64,000 nucleotides of DNA from Archaeoglobus sp. JdFR-27 (GTDB lineage Archaea; Halobacteriota; Archaeoglobi; Archaeoglobales; Archaeoglobaceae), in assembly GCA_002011235.1 (NCBI GenBank), contig MTMO01000037.1, positions 1 through 64,000 of the forward strand, given 5' to 3'. Position numbers and translations under genes: made by a program. Below the pieces are notes generated by a model. That model searched no databases. It was not told the origin of the DNA and saw only the letters and a list, made by a program, of their open reading frames with translations. The first letter of the stretch is position 1. Each line of letters opens with the position of its first letter. This document shows positions 1-9,336 of this stretch, piece after piece.

Positions 1-1
1 T

Positions 2-538
2 GCCTGGATCAAGCTTGAGATCGAAGCAGCACTCGCTAAATCAGACTTTAACTGGACCGTCTTGGGCGTTGCCCCCTCGATGGAGATTTTCTTTGCTATG
101 ATACGTGGGGATACCATGATGGTTCCCGGTGGTGGACCACCTGCCCTTCCTACTGTTTCACCTGTAGATGTAGGGGAAATTGCAGCCCAAACGGTGCTTA
201 GAGATGATTTGAAAGGAAAACGCTTCCGAGTGGCTGGACCTGAAGCAATATCATTTCCGGAAGCTGCGAAGCGTATTTCTAATATCACTGGCAAAACAAT
301 CAAATTCCGAAAAATTCCTCTGTTCCCTCTGAAAATCGCCTCGATTCTGGTTTGGCCTTTCAATCCCTTTCTCCGACACCTTCTGGAATTCGTCAAACTG
401 ATGAATAATTTTCCACAGGATGTTGTGGCCAAAGTTCCTGAAGACCACCAGTTATTGGTAAAAACCTTTAGCTACACACCAACCACATTCGAAATGGAGG
501 TGCGAAGGCGAATGAAGTGCCATGATAAATCTTTGTGA
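2..538 (+). CDS. NAD(P)-binding NmrA/epimerase-like protein, C-terminal part
   Basis: The reading frame is open to the left window edge and ends at TGA 536-538, so only the C-terminal ~178 residues are visible. The upstream in-frame residues (WIKLEIEAALAKSDFNWTVL) match the part of NmrA-like or atypical short-chain dehydrogenase proteins that leads into a conserved RPS-type turn, here VAPS. The later segments (VSPVDVGEIAAQTVL, then FRVAGPEAISFPEAAKRIS) are the usual C-terminal half, in which the substrate pocket sits on a Rossmann fold whose glycine-rich loop would be upstream. These proteins act as NAD(P)-dependent sugar or quinone modifying enzymes or redox sensors; the substrate is unknown. 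Family call good, function open. Confidence 0.7.
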   Translation, partial: AWIKLEIEAALAKSDFNWTVLGVAPSMEIFFAMIRGDTMMVPGGGPPALPTVSPVDVGEIAAQTVLRDDLKGKRFRVAGPEAISFPEAAKRISNITGKTIKFRKIPLFPLKIASILVWPFNPFLRHLLEFVKLMNNFPQDVVAKVPEDHQLLVKTFSYTPTTFEMEVRRRMKCHDKSL

Positions 539-704
539 AAGGAGATAAAATATTGCGGATGGATACTGAATATAATCGTATCTGGTTACAGTGCTTCGCA
601 CCTTTACTCAAATCCAGTGCGACAGCTGGGAATTTACCCCCATAAAAGTTGATTCCAAATCCTTCACTGAAGTATGACACTATTTTAATAATATTAATAT
701 CCAG

Positions 705-1583
705 TCATTCCAAACCATAAATCTGCTTTGGTGCGAGGTATTCAGGAAATCTTTCAATTAATGAACACCGGATAGAATAACAGAAATGGCATGCGTCTAC
801 AAAACCCGTTTCATGCTTAACATCGTATTTCTCAGCAAGCAACGCTGGCCCACCCTTAACCAACGGCTCACAGATTGGATGTTTTTTGAAATCGTAATTT
901 TTAACGAGTTCGAAAAGAGGCGTCTTATCCAAGTTGCCCATCAGCAAACCTTGGCAAATGTGGACATTTCCAAACGGATCGATATGCACTCTTTCAGGTT
1001 TTTCTAGGTTCTCGTACGGACATTCTCTAAATTCCTTCCAATTTTTTCTTGGAAGGTTTTGCACCAATTTATCTGCAGCTCTCCCTCTAAATCTGATGGA
1101 AATCTCTCCCTTTACTACACTCTTTGCATTAGGCTCATTGATGCAAATCGAGGCAACAGGCAAACCTAAACTTCTGGCAGCAGCATATGCATTTTTGGCT
1201 AGATTTTCTTCTCCTTTTCCTTCTGGATAATGAAAGGAGTCATCACTAATACTTATATCGGAAACTCCCAAATCACGCAGCGAAACAAGCCAGAGCTTTG
1301 CATCCTCGACGGTTGTTGCCCAGTAAGCATTCGTAACAACGCCCGTTTTGAAACCCATACTGCTTGCGATTCTTATTCCCTCTACCATCAGCGGATAGAA
1401 CAGAAATGGTTCGCCACCTTCAAAATACACCCATTCAACTCCAATTTTTTTCGCCTCTTGTAAAACCGATTTGATTTGCTGCAAAGAAAATGTACCCTTT
1501 GTGCTCGGGCTGGAGTACACAAAGCAATGGTCGCATTCAAAATTGCATGTATAAGTAAGGAGAAGGTGAATTCCCTTTAACAT
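705..1583 (-). CDS. radical SAM protein with C-terminal auxiliary cysteines
   Basis: A 292-residue protein. The radical SAM [4Fe-4S] motif CNFECDHC (Cys13, Cys17, Cys20) sits at the N terminus, followed by the GGEP SAM-binding motif (YFEGGEPFLF, about residue 55). The C-terminal half has a SPASM-like stretch (VHIDPFGNVHICQG) and a final CHFC cluster, suggesting at least one auxiliary Fe-S cluster, as in peptide- or small-molecule-modifying enzymes. No precursor peptide or partner gene is next to it: the upstream neighbour on the other strand is a 73-residue unknown protein and downstream is a 166-base gap. The substrate cannot be named. Confidence 0.8.
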   Translation of the reverse strand: MLKGIHLLLTYTCNFECDHCFVYSSPSTKGTFSLQQIKSVLQEAKKIGVEWVYFEGGEPFLFYPLMVEGIRIASSMGFKTGVVTNAYWATTVEDAKLWLVSLRDLGVSDISISDDSFHYPEGKGEENLAKNAYAAARSLGLPVASICINEPNAKSVVKGEISIRFRGRAADKLVQNLPRKNWKEFRECPYENLEKPERVHIDPFGNVHICQGLLMGNLDKTPLFELVKNYDFKKHPICEPLVKGGPALLAEKYDVKHETGFVDACHFCYSIRCSLIERFPEYLAPKQIYGLE

Positions 1584-1654
1584 ACCAAAAATTAAACCAA
1601 GTCATAGTTATCATTTGCGTTACAATTAAATATAACGGTAGGTTAATTTACTTA

Positions 1655-1876
1655 ATGTGCCTTTCAAAGAGGGAAAGAGAGTTCATTCAAGATTGGTTGG
1701 ATTACACAGAGGACAAAATATCACTCGTTGACTTTGTCAACAAATGGAAGACTGAAGGAAAAGACTGGAAAGTCTACATGAGAGTTTTGAGGTACAGAAT
1801 AACAAAAAAATACGACAGAATGCTTGAAGACTTGATTTTCATGAAAAAGTTCCTCGAGCTGGATTATCACCCCTAA
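1655..1876 (+). CDS. small hypothetical protein, 73 residues
   Basis: A short, charged, mostly helical protein with no cysteines, signal or membrane segment. An AT-rich TATA-like element (around 1627-1634) lies about 25 bases before the ATG, consistent with a leaderless transcript, and the gene is divergent from the radical SAM gene with a 71-base shared promoter region. I do not recognise the family. The alternating acidic/basic pattern (EREFIQDWLDY, KDWKVYMRVLRYRI) looks like a folded helical protein rather than random translation, so I accept it as a gene with moderate confidence. Confidence 0.5.
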   Translation: MCLSKREREFIQDWLDYTEDKISLVDFVNKWKTEGKDWKVYMRVLRYRITKKYDRMLEDLIFMKKFLELDYHP

Positions 1877-1896
1877 CGTTCCCTTAATCATACCTT

Positions 1897-2868
1897 CTAA
1901 CTATGAACCTTCCTGACTTTTGCAACAAAAAAGCCCGAGCATCTATGAATGTGGGGGTAAAATCTTCTGGCAAGTTTTATTTCTTCTCTAATTCCAGATA
2001 GGCTTAAAGACGCTTCACCCAGTGGGATTTCCTCCAGTTTAATCCCTATTCCCTTTTCCTCACAGTAATCAAAAAGATCGTTTATAACAAATTCGTTTTC
2101 CTCAGGGGTTAGAGAGCAGGTAGAATAAACCATAATTCCTCTATCTTTAAGACTTTCAATTGCTGAGTAAACCATATTCCTTTGGAGGTTCGAGCAGAAT
2201 TTGATGTCTTCTTTTCCTCTGCTAATCTTTCTGGATGGATCCTTATGAATTATCCCCTCTCCAGTACATGGCGCATCTAACAAGATCTTATCAGCTTTTA
2301 TCCCAGTTTGATGAAATGTCCTTGCATCCATTTTCAGAATGGCTGTGTTCATAACCCCCATTCTCTGTATATTGTCCCTTAAAGCCTGGATTCTTTCTTT
2401 GTTAACTTCCAATGCAAGAATAGTACCTTTATTCTCCATGAGTTGTGCGAGCATTGTTGTTTTCCCGCCCGGGGATGCAGCGAAATCAACGACCAGATCT
2501 CCCTTCTTGGGTTCGAGAACCAATGGAGGAATGCATGAACTCTTATCCATGAGATAGTAATACCCCACCAGATACTCGGGTGTTGCTCCAACAGAGTACT
2601 TTTCTTCCACTACCTCATAGCAATACTTGACTTCCGTTTTCTCAAGAATAAAACCTCTCCTTTCCAGTCTCCCAATCAGATCCTTCTCATCGATCTTTAA
2701 AGTGTTAACCCTGAGGTATTTGGGGATATCTTCCATTCCCTTAATCAAGTCTAAGGTCTTTTTCTCACCGAAGAATCTGGCCCATCTTCTTATAATAAAC
2801 TCATCATACCCAAATTTTTCAGATATTTCTCTAGAAAACTCAGTGGAGGGAAAATCAATGACTTCCAT
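1897..2868 (-). CDS. NOL1/NOP2/Sun-family RNA m5C methyltransferase
   Basis: A 323-residue SAM-dependent RNA (cytosine-5) methyltransferase. After an N-terminal region with the PKYLRVNTLK motif typical of the family come the SAM-binding stretch (DFAASPGGKTTML, about 125-137), the catalytic motif IV DAPCTGEG (about 198-205) and motif VI YSTCSLTPEENE, which carries the second conserved cysteine. Both family cysteines are present, so the enzyme should be active. Archaeal members modify tRNA or rRNA, and the sequence alone does not decide which. It is 29 bases downstream of the DUF2148 gene on the same strand and may be cotranscribed with it. Confidence 0.9.
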   Translation of the reverse strand: MEVIDFPSTEFSREISEKFGYDEFIIRRWARFFGEKKTLDLIKGMEDIPKYLRVNTLKIDEKDLIGRLERRGFILEKTEVKYCYEVVEEKYSVGATPEYLVGYYYLMDKSSCIPPLVLEPKKGDLVVDFAASPGGKTTMLAQLMENKGTILALEVNKERIQALRDNIQRMGVMNTAILKMDARTFHQTGIKADKILLDAPCTGEGIIHKDPSRKISRGKEDIKFCSNLQRNMVYSAIESLKDRGIMVYSTCSLTPEENEFVINDLFDYCEEKGIGIKLEEIPLGEASLSLSGIREEIKLARRFYPHIHRCSGFFVAKVRKVHS

Positions 2869-2897
2869 TGTTAATTCATCTTGTTCATTTTGTTCAA

Positions 2898-3446
2898 TCA
2901 GGTTTTCCTGTCAAAGAACGGATTTTTCGATGCAGAGGTCAGAGGAATTCCCAACACCACATCGGATTTTGCATACCCGAGTTTTTTCGCAGCTGCTCCG
3001 ATTCTGTACATGATCCTGTTATCTATACCGATTATCGCTGCAAGCTTTGCAACCGAACCAAGAGCTATCCCCAGATCTATCAGTTTGTACGCACAATTTG
3101 GTCCTGAAAAATCCTCACCACTAACCCTGCCAGCTTTTTTCATTCCATCACAGCTCTTAAACCCGCAAGCTCCGCAGTTCAGGCCGAGCGTTCTATCTCC
3201 GAAAACTCCAATAAGCAAAACCGCTTGGGCCTTTTTTACCCCTTCAGCATCCCTAACAAAATCTTTGTGTCTATCTTTCATTCCCAACATCTGCTCAGCT
3301 AGTCTATCTTTCTCAATCCCATCAACCAAAAGGATTTCAAGACTGTCTTCTCCCTTCGCTTTAGGAGCTGTTCTGGCGGTTATAAGCAGCTGATAGGCTG
3401 CAAACTTAATTATTTCCTCCCTGATATTGTTCTCATTAACTATCAT
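2898..3446 (-). CDS. DUF2148 ferredoxin-domain protein
   Basis: A 182-residue protein with the DUF2148 architecture: an N-terminal helical segment (FAAYQLLITARTAPKAKGED), a central region and the cysteine motif CGACGFKSC (about residues 91-99), expected to bind an Fe-S cluster. A fourth cysteine follows (GPNCAYKLID). Members are common in anaerobic archaea and bacteria and no reaction has been assigned as far as I know. It precedes the RNA methyltransferase on the same strand. Cytosolic; no signal or membrane segment. Confidence 0.85.
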   Translation of the reverse strand: MIVNENNIREEIIKFAAYQLLITARTAPKAKGEDSLEILLVDGIEKDRLAEQMLGMKDRHKDFVRDAEGVKKAQAVLLIGVFGDRTLGLNCGACGFKSCDGMKKAGRVSGEDFSGPNCAYKLIDLGIALGSVAKLAAIIGIDNRIMYRIGAAAKKLGYAKSDVVLGIPLTSASKNPFFDRKT

Positions 3447-3510
3447 GTAAGGAACATATCTGGAAAAGATTTAATCATTTCGACTCCTAATGCATTTCAA
3501 CTTAGATCAA

Positions 3511-4371
3511 CTAGAATGCCCCTCCAAGAAAACCTATGAGACCGAGAAGCATCGCTAGCAGGCTTTGCTTTCTATATTTCTTTATCACTTTCATTTCAGC
3601 TTTCCCCAAAAGTAACTCAGCTGATATCTTTAACAAAATTAAATCAGTAACTAAAACAGGAACTAAGTATTTAAAGTCTAAAATAAATTTATCAACAAAG
3701 AAAAAGGGGATGGGGCTTAGTAAAACGCTCAAAATGAATATTATAGCAGAATATCTTGCTGCCACCTTTATTCCCTTTGTCCTCGCAACCGTTTTAACAT
3801 CCCTCAAAGAATCTCCCTCAACATCCTCTATCCCCTTCATTATCTCCCTAGCAAAACCAGAAAGGAATGCTATAGCTGCTAGAATTGCAACAGCCAGAGT
3901 TATGGTGTTAACAGCAACAACACTACCGAATATGAATGGAGCTGCCATAGAAAATGCTATATATATGTTTCCAGCCACTCCAAACTCCTTCAGCTTGATG
4001 TCATAAAGAAATCCTGTCAAAGTGATCAGGAAAGCAAGAAGAAAGGCTTCAAAACTTATTAAAAGGGCCACAATAAAGCCGAAAGGTGTAAACATGACTG
4101 AGACTACTAGAGCCGTTTTTCTGGAAAGTTCTCCCCTCACTAGCGGCCTATCCATTCGCTTATTCCTCAAATCAACCTCGTAATCGCAATAGTCATTTAG
4201 AGAGAAAGCCGCAGCTTGAAGAAAAATTGCTGTAAGGACTCCAAAAACAAGCTTTTCTACTTCGATGTCCAGTCCAGAAGAGACAACTACACCTATTACA
4301 ACCCCAATGCCGTACATCAGGCCATGTTCAAGCCTTGTAAGTTCCCAAAGAGCCTTGAGTTTTGCAACCAT
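3511..4371 (-). CDS. digeranylgeranylglyceryl phosphate synthase (UbiA family)
   Basis: A 286-residue integral membrane prenyltransferase with about eight or nine hydrophobic helices. The first aspartate-rich motif NDYCDYEVD (about residues 60-68, followed by RPLVRGELS) and the second motif (GIEDVEGDSLRD, about 180) are the two prenyl-diphosphate and Mg2+ sites of the UbiA superfamily. The short first loop and RNKRMDRPLV pattern are typical of the archaeal enzyme that adds the second geranylgeranyl group to GGGP, giving the archaeol core. The gene lies 30 bases downstream of GGGP synthase, which makes the preceding reaction, so the two successive lipid enzymes are probably one transcript. Confidence 0.9.
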   Translation of the reverse strand: MVAKLKALWELTRLEHGLMYGIGVVIGVVVSSGLDIEVEKLVFGVLTAIFLQAAAFSLNDYCDYEVDLRNKRMDRPLVRGELSRKTALVVSVMFTPFGFIVALLISFEAFLLAFLITLTGFLYDIKLKEFGVAGNIYIAFSMAAPFIFGSVVAVNTITLAVAILAAIAFLSGFAREIMKGIEDVEGDSLRDVKTVARTKGIKVAARYSAIIFILSVLLSPIPFFFVDKFILDFKYLVPVLVTDLILLKISAELLLGKAEMKVIKKYRKQSLLAMLLGLIGFLGGAF

Positions 4372-4401
4372 TTCAACCCTTCTTAATCCTTCCCAATTTT
4401 C

Positions 4402-5097
4402 TCAATCCTTCGGAATTGTTTCAAGATAGCTTTCAATTCCCTTCTCGTAGATCACATTTCCAACGATGATAATGTCAGCATACTTCAGAATTTTTTCAGC
4501 TTTGTCCTTGCTATCAATCCCTCCACCATAAACTAAGGTAGAGCTTTCAAGAACCTTTGAAACCTCCTCTACAACCTTTGGATCTCCAAATCTTCCGCTG
4601 TATTCGATGTAGATGATCGGAAGTTTGTAAATCCTCTCCCCAACTAAGGCGTAACTCGCTACTTCCTTTGCTGAAAGATTGCAAACGGCTTTTGTAACCC
4701 TTGCTACAGCCGAGTCAGGATTAAGGACTATATAACCCTCCATAACAGCCTTTTCGAGTAATTTGCTAAATTCTCCAAGCCTTTGATAGTGCATCGAGAT
4801 CCATTTCGCATGCTTTCCTGTTATCCATTCCCCCTCCCTCGAGTTCAGAACCGTTGGAACAAAGAGGTAGTCACTTCCGTAGACAACATTGGATGGATCG
4901 GATGGTTCGACAATAGTCGGCAAGCCATGTTCCTTTACCCTTTCAAGGAGTTCCATTGCCTTTTCAAATGTAACACCTTCTGTTCCGGAGACCATCACCG
5001 CATCTGTTCCACTTCCAGCAACAGCCTTGATTAGCTCGTTGGGGTTGTCTCTATCAGGGTCGAGCTTAGTTATGTGTCTCCACCTTTTCCATTCCAT
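4402..5097 (-). CDS. geranylgeranylglyceryl phosphate synthase (PcrB/GGGPS)
   Basis: A 231-residue cytosolic (beta-alpha)8 barrel that transfers geranylgeranyl from GGPP to sn-glycerol-1-phosphate, the committed step of archaeal ether lipids. Visible signatures are [11 protein letters not shown] at the N terminus, [19 protein letters not shown] (about 165-175) and [11 protein letters not shown], the phosphate-binding loops of the family. Length matches the Archaeoglobus-type enzyme. A 137-base, very AT-rich gap precedes it and separates it from rpoP, so it probably has its own promoter and is read together with the DGGGP synthase gene. Confidence 0.95.
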   Translation of the reverse strand: MEWKRWRHITKLDPDRDNPNELIKAVAGSGTDAVMVSGTEGVTFEKAMELLERVKEHGLPTIVEPSDPSNVVYGSDYLFVPTVLNSREGEWITGKHAKWISMHYQRLGEFSKLLEKAVMEGYIVLNPDSAVARVTKAVCNLSAKEVASYALVGERIYKLPIIYIEYSGRFGDPKVVEEVSKVLESSTLVYGGGIDSKDKAEKILKYADIIIVGNVIYEKGIESYLETIPKD

Positions 5098-5234
5098 GGC
5101 CTTCCCCAGCTAAACTCTAACAGGTTTTTAATAAACTTTACTTTTATTGTTTAATTTTATCATTAAATTAAATTTTATATAATTCAAAAAAGATTGATTG
5201 AATAGCCTAACTGACACTAAATTGTCTAAATGGT
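5098..5234 (-). promoter_or_regulatory. AT-rich promoter region of the ether-lipid gene pair
   Basis: A 137-base gap, unusually rich in A and T (core about 5130-5190), between the stop of rpoP and the start of the GGGP synthase gene. Several TATA-like runs on the minus strand (for example around 5174-5181) could drive the two lipid genes separately from the exosome operon. The exact box cannot be chosen by eye. Confidence 0.4.
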
Positions 5235-5375
5235 CTAAATGGCTTTAACCCTTTTCTTAAGGGCAGGAGGTCTAGGCTTAAGCAATATTCTATTACCACA
5301 TCTCGTGCACTGAATAAGATTTCTTTCGAGGTCCACATCTATTTCCGCCTGGCAAACAAGGCAGATGTAGCTCAT
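5235..5375 (-). CDS. rpoP: DNA-directed RNA polymerase subunit P (Rpb12-like)
   Basis: A 46-residue protein, too short for ordinary gene finders. It carries the zinc ribbon C-x2-C (CLVC, residues 5-8) and C-x2-C (CTRCG, 23-26) followed by the basic tail GNRILLKPRPPALKKRVKAI, the classic RpoP/Rpb12 pattern with the R-I-L motif. Its ATG (5375-5373) overlaps the TGA of the ribosomal protein gene upstream (ATGA), so translation is probably coupled. The subunit bridges the Rpo3 and Rpo10 platform of archaeal RNA polymerase. The stop codon lies in a 9-base tandem duplication (5224-5241), giving two TAG codons in a row at 9-base spacing. Confidence 0.92.
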   Translation of the reverse strand: MSYICLVCQAEIDVDLERNLIQCTRCGNRILLKPRPPALKKRVKAI

Positions 5376-5638
5376 ATGGCGCCTCCTGCTTTCACAATCT
5401 TATCATACATCTTCGAGCTTGGGGTTGATGGAATATACGTTCCACCTGCAAATCTGTAGCCACAACTCTTACACTCCCATATTCCAGTTCCAACCCTCTT
5501 TACACTCCTCTTTCCACACTTCTTACAAACGTATTTTCTTCTCTGGGCGCTTTCAATCTTTATTATGCTCTTTCTAATCTTAACTCCGTATCTCGATCCA
5601 AATCTTCCAGCAAGTTTGACCTTTTTCGTCCTTGGCAT
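5372..5638 (-). CDS. rpl37ae: 50S ribosomal protein L37Ae
   Basis: An 88-residue zinc-ribbon ribosomal protein. The motif CKKCGKRSVKRVGTGIWECKSCG (about 38-60, two C-x2-C pairs) and the surrounding RFGSRYG and RFAGGTY residues identify L37Ae (eL43). It sits between rrp42 and rpoP, exactly its place in the conserved archaeal exosome/proteasome superoperon. The length is normal. Its stop overlaps the rpoP start by four bases. Confidence 0.95.
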   Translation of the reverse strand: MPRTKKVKLAGRFGSRYGVKIRKSIIKIESAQRRKYVCKKCGKRSVKRVGTGIWECKSCGYRFAGGTYIPSTPSSKMYDKIVKAGGAI

Positions 5639-5662
5639 CCTTAATCCTCCTAAACCACATCA

Positions 5663-6448
5663 CTAAATCTCTTTAAGGAGTTCCCTTACTTCTTTAGCCT
5701 TCTCCACACTCACATCAATGAGTTCATAAAACTTTTGTTCACTCAACAGATAGCTTCCACTCTTTTGCATCGCCACGATATTGTTATCCTTGTCGGAAGT
5801 AATAGTGATGATCCTATTGCCAACGCTCATCTCATCCCTTGTTGGGTCAATGAGATACCTCTCCCCAACTATTAAGGATGTTATTGCGACGGGCAGATTT
5901 CTCACAGGCAGCGGGAAGTCATCTCCAAGCCCAAACCTCTCCGCTGGAACCGTGGTGTTGAGCAATGCAGATATGGCTGCAAGGGCTGAGGCATCAATGA
6001 GATTTCCATCGTCATCCAGTGCATGGATGTCGATGAAGATCATCCAGACCTTTTCTCCCTCCTCAATACAAAGTTTTGTAAGATCTACCGCTTCACTCTC
6101 TCGTATTCCTCTATCAACAACTCTAGCAAGCTCTATTGATGTTTCATCAGGTGGTCCTGCTTCGAATGTTGGAGAAGCAAGGGGTACGAGTTCAGCATTT
6201 GTAATAATAACTCCCCTGTCCGGAACATCGGGAAATGGTTCGCCTGGCTGCATCTTCACTCCAACTATAACCTGTGTATCGCCAAGTCTGACGAGCGCTG
6301 AGCCTTCAGCTTTCGATATTAGATTTGTTTCAATCTCTATGGGTCTTATCTCGTCAAGTCTCCTACCATCTATTCTTTCCCCATCTCTCAGCTTTGAAAG
6401 AACGTAGTCCTTTTTTATGTCCATCAGAATTTCCTCGCTCATATTCAC
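5663..6448 (-). CDS. rrp42: exosome subunit Rrp42
   Basis: A 261-residue RNase PH-fold protein, the non-catalytic partner of Rrp41 in the archaeal exosome hexamer. Family features include RIDGRRLDEIRPIEIE at the N terminus, SALVRLGDTQVIVGVKM, and VDRGIRESEAVDL. Rrp41 and Rrp42 alternate in a ring that degrades RNA 3' to 5' with phosphate and can also add heteropolymeric tails. The ATG overlaps the end of rrp41 by four bases (6445-6448), pointing to coupled translation and stoichiometric expression. Confidence 0.95.
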   Translation of the reverse strand: MNMSEEILMDIKKDYVLSKLRDGERIDGRRLDEIRPIEIETNLISKAEGSALVRLGDTQVIVGVKMQPGEPFPDVPDRGVIITNAELVPLASPTFEAGPPDETSIELARVVDRGIRESEAVDLTKLCIEEGEKVWMIFIDIHALDDDGNLIDASALAAISALLNTTVPAERFGLGDDFPLPVRNLPVAITSLIVGERYLIDPTRDEMSVGNRIITITSDKDNNIVAMQKSGSYLLSEQKFYELIDVSVEKAKEVRELLKEI

Positions 6449-7212
6449 TCCTCCTCGATCTCAACCGCAGCATACTTTTTCATGATGGCTTCCCTCTGCA
6501 GAGCATAGATTTCCATTGCACCTTTCTTTGCCATTTCCGTAGCCTTTTTCATCTCTTCAACGGTCATCTTCCCGTCCATCTGGACGAGGGCAATGGATTC
6601 GATTCTACCATTTCTGATGACAAATGCAAATGGCACGTCTGCCTCGCCGTGGTTATCCTCTTCTTTCATCGGATCCAAAACGAGTACACCATCAACCTTT
6701 GCAACGGCAACCGAGGTGATCAACCCCCTCATGGGTATACCTGCATCCACCAAGGCAACCGTCGCAGCGTTAAGGCATGCGGTCCTTGTTCCTGCATCCG
6801 CTTGTAAAACCTCCACAAAAATGTCAATTCCCGATCTCGGGAATAGTTCCTTCATTATAACCGGCTCGTATGCTTCTCTACTTACCTTCGATATCTCAAC
6901 ACTCCTTCTGTCAGGGCCAGGTCTTTTCCTCTCCTCCACACTAAAAGGTGCCATGTTGTAGCGGTATCTAACAACCGCCTTGCTCGGTTCTTGCATGTGC
7001 CTAGGGTGTACTTCTCTGGGTCCATAAACCGCTGCTACAACTTTATTTCTTCCCATTTCTAGATAACAAGAGCCATCAGCCCTTTTAAGTACTCCTGCTT
7101 CTATTTTTATAGGTCTCAATTCTTCAAAACCTCTTCCATCCAGCCTTTTTCCATCAACAATTAGCTGAATGTATTCCTTCTTAATTTCTAAATCCTCATC
7201 CATCTCATTCAT
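6445..7212 (-). CDS. rrp41: exosome catalytic subunit Rrp41
   Basis: A 255-residue RNase PH-fold protein and the catalytic subunit of the exosome. Diagnostic stretches are [19 protein letters not shown], the phosphate- and RNA-binding [11 protein letters not shown] and RRSVEISKV, and the acidic catalytic region [20 protein letters not shown] with EEDNHGEAD near the active site. The N-terminal order (L-D-G-R-x-x-E-E-L-R-P) is typical of Rrp41 rather than Rrp42. It overlaps rrp4 by eight bases upstream and rrp42 by four bases downstream. Confidence 0.95.
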   Translation of the reverse strand: MNEMDEDLEIKKEYIQLIVDGKRLDGRGFEELRPIKIEAGVLKRADGSCYLEMGRNKVVAAVYGPREVHPRHMQEPSKAVVRYRYNMAPFSVEERKRPGPDRRSVEISKVSREAYEPVIMKELFPRSGIDIFVEVLQADAGTRTACLNAATVALVDAGIPMRGLITSVAVAKVDGVLVLDPMKEEDNHGEADVPFAFVIRNGRIESIALVQMDGKMTVEEMKKATEMAKKGAMEIYALQREAIMKKYAAVEIEEE

Positions 7213-7885
7213 CTTTAATACCCTCTTTCCTCTTTTTTATGAATTCGGTTATCCTGTCAGTGAGGCCTTCTGTATGAGCCTCTTTTTCAATTATGTAAAT
7301 CGCCTCTTCCACAATATCGACCTTCTTTCTATCCCCACTCAACCATATAAGACCATTTTGACCAACAACAATCTGAACACCCAATTCGTTTTTCAGGAGC
7401 TTTATCATACTTCCCTTCTTCCCAATAACCCTTGGAACCCTCGTGGGATTGATTGCAACGATTCTACCAAATCTTATCGGTCTACAAACCTTATCACGCA
7501 TTGTGAGAGTTACCTTCATCTTCGGATCGATCGCAACAACTTTAGCGATTATCGCGTCGTCCATGTCAAGAACATCGTTGATTTTCCTCCCTCTGATTTC
7601 TGGTTTTTCGGAAGTTGGAAGAAAAGCAGAATAGGGCGAGTTTATGTCAACACTCCATCCATTTGAAACAACTTCTCTTACAATCCCTATAACAAGATCG
7701 CCAGGAGAAGGAATGTATCTTCCTTTAAGGGGAATTATCCTGACCATGTTGTCAGTTTTATCCATCAGCCCCATTATCTTAGCATAAACCTTGCCATTCT
7801 CTACGAAAGTCCCATATCCAGCTGTTTTAGGATTGGTACTCACAAGGTCCCCAGGGAGCACCAACTTTCTAGATCTGGAGATCAT
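7205..7885 (-). CDS. rrp4: exosome RNA-binding cap subunit Rrp4
   Basis: A 226-residue protein with an N-terminal domain ([28 protein letters not shown]), a central S1 domain ([29 protein letters not shown]) and a C-terminal KH domain ([20 protein letters not shown], with the GxxG loop as GKKG). This arrangement is specific to Rrp4, one of the two exosome cap proteins that thread RNA into the Rrp41/42 ring; Csl4, the other, is not in the window. It overlaps both neighbours by a few bases. Confidence 0.95.
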   Translation of the reverse strand: MISRSRKLVLPGDLVSTNPKTAGYGTFVENGKVYAKIMGLMDKTDNMVRIIPLKGRYIPSPGDLVIGIVREVVSNGWSVDINSPYSAFLPTSEKPEIRGRKINDVLDMDDAIIAKVVAIDPKMKVTLTMRDKVCRPIRFGRIVAINPTRVPRVIGKKGSMIKLLKNELGVQIVVGQNGLIWLSGDRKKVDIVEEAIYIIEKEAHTEGLTDRITEFIKKRKEGIKDE

Positions 7886-8589
7886 CCATGAATCCTCCTT
7901 AAAACCTTTGTTAACGCTTCACCATGGGCAACTCTACCGAGTAAATCAAGCAAATCACCCTGCATTCCTGCCGGAATTCTGATGATGCAAATCCAACTCC
8001 CATCTTTCTGCCATTCTTCCTGAACCACATTACCAAAGGAGTAAATTGCACCCATAGCCTTTCCTGTATAGGCTGAAGGGATCTTAACGGCGATTTCAAC
8101 CTCCTCAACCCGTATCGGGATTATTGGCTTAAGAACCTTGACTATATCTTTAACTTGAGCTTCAACCGTTTTGAAAATATCAATATGAACTTTCGCCTCC
8201 TCCATCGCCCTTTCAATCCTAGAAGGCGGATGTGGAGCGCCAGTCCTCGGATCGACTGTATTCTTCCTTATAAATTCAATTACCTGCTTTTTCTTTTGTT
8301 CGTACATCTCCTTTCTCTGTTCTGCTGTGATCTGAACGTCTCCTTCAAGGATTATTGTTCTCACAATTTCTTCAAAATCGCTCGTACCGAAATGCTTCGT
8401 TAATTCTTCTATAGATGTCCTTTCCCCTTTTTTTGCATCCTTATAAACTTCATCGCTTGCTATGAGTTCCTCAAAATCAACTTCTTTACCCTCTCTCAAA
8501 TCTCTCGCAAGATATGGATCAACTAAAACTTCGAAGGTTTCCCCTCCCTTTTTTATCCTAGCAATTACAGCTTTATCTAGGGATACCAT
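7882..8589 (-). CDS. sdo1: ribosome maturation factor SBDS (Sdo1)
   Basis: A 235-residue orthologue of the Shwachman-Bodian-Diamond protein. The N-terminal domain ([18 protein letters not shown]), the conserved central stretch [19 protein letters not shown] (about 108-126) and the C-terminal ferredoxin-like domain are all present. In eukaryotes it helps release eIF6 from the 60S subunit; the archaeal protein probably has a comparable late 50S maturation role. Its place between rrp4 and psmA is the standard superoperon location. The ATG lies 3 bases after the psmA stop. Confidence 0.95.
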   Translation of the reverse strand: MVSLDKAVIARIKKGGETFEVLVDPYLARDLREGKEVDFEELIASDEVYKDAKKGERTSIEELTKHFGTSDFEEIVRTIILEGDVQITAEQRKEMYEQKKKQVIEFIRKNTVDPRTGAPHPPSRIERAMEEAKVHIDIFKTVEAQVKDIVKVLKPIIPIRVEEVEIAVKIPSAYTGKAMGAIYSFGNVVQEEWQKDGSWICIIRIPAGMQGDLLDLLGRVAHGEALTKVLRRIHG

Positions 8590-8592
8590 GAC

Positions 8593-9336
8593 TTACCCCT
8601 TAGAGAGTTCTTTTCTCAGCACCTCATTTGCCCTTTCAACGTATGGTCTAAGTTCTTCTTCACTCAGCTGCCTGAACTTCTTATCTTCCACTTTTACTAT
8701 GCCCATATCTATGGCATTCGATTTTATTTCAGACTCGATTGCCTTTCCCATTGCAATAAGCCCCTTTACAATCGCATCATCAAGCGTCATGTCTTCAGAA
8801 TACTCTTTTTCGAAATACTCCATCACTGCATTCCTTCCAGCTCCTATGGCTGTTGCCTTATATTCAAGTAAGGCTCCACTTGGATCGGTTTCATAGAGCT
8901 TCGCATGCTCATCAACACCTGCTATGAGGAGGGATACTCCAAAGGGCCTTACTCCACCAAATTGTGTGTATTGTTGCTTATAATCGCATATCTTTTTTGC
9001 CAGATCTTTCACGCTTATGGGTTCGTCATAAGTAAGCCTGCTTATCTGGGCCTCTATTCTTGCCCTATCAACCAGAACTCTAGCATCAGCAACTAAACCA
9101 GAAGTTGCAATACATATGTGCTCATCAATCTTGTAAACCTTCTCTATTGTATCCGATTCAAGAAGTTTGCTCGCAACCCTTCTGTCAGCCAAAATGACTA
9201 CTCCTTCCTTTGTTTTAATCCCTATTGCTGTTGCTCCTCTTTTTACAGCCTCTCTTGCATATTCAACCTGAAAAAGCCTACCATCAGGGCTGAAAACTGT
9301 AATCGCCCGATCATAACCCATTTGTGGTATTTGCAT
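8593..9336 (-). CDS. psmA: proteasome alpha subunit PsmA
   Basis: A 247-residue 20S proteasome alpha subunit. The N-terminal signature GYDRAITVFSPDGRLFQVEYAREAVKRG is diagnostic for alpha-type subunits, whose N-terminal helices form the gate; RPFGVSLLIAGVD is the other conserved block. Rings of seven alpha subunits bracket the beta rings and bind PAN or Cdc48 ATPases. No psmB is in the window. The gene overlaps the end of the Pop5 gene by 26 bases, an unusually long overlap in this operon. Confidence 0.96.
   Translation of the reverse strand: MQIPQMGYDRAITVFSPDGRLFQVEYAREAVKRGATAIGIKTKEGVVILADRRVASKLLESDTIEKVYKIDEHICIATSGLVADARVLVDRARIEAQISRLTYDEPISVKDLAKKICDYKQQYTQFGGVRPFGVSLLIAGVDEHAKLYETDPSGALLEYKATAIGAGRNAVMEYFEKEYSEDMTLDDAIVKGLIAMGKAIESEIKSNAIDMGIVKVEDKKFRQLSEEELRPYVERANEVLRKELSKG

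Noticed and set aside
468-680. Minus-strand reading frame covering the gap after the first gene
   Set aside because: It overlaps the real gene end on the other strand, and its peptide has no coherent pattern or ribosome site. It could be a remnant, but I cannot tell.
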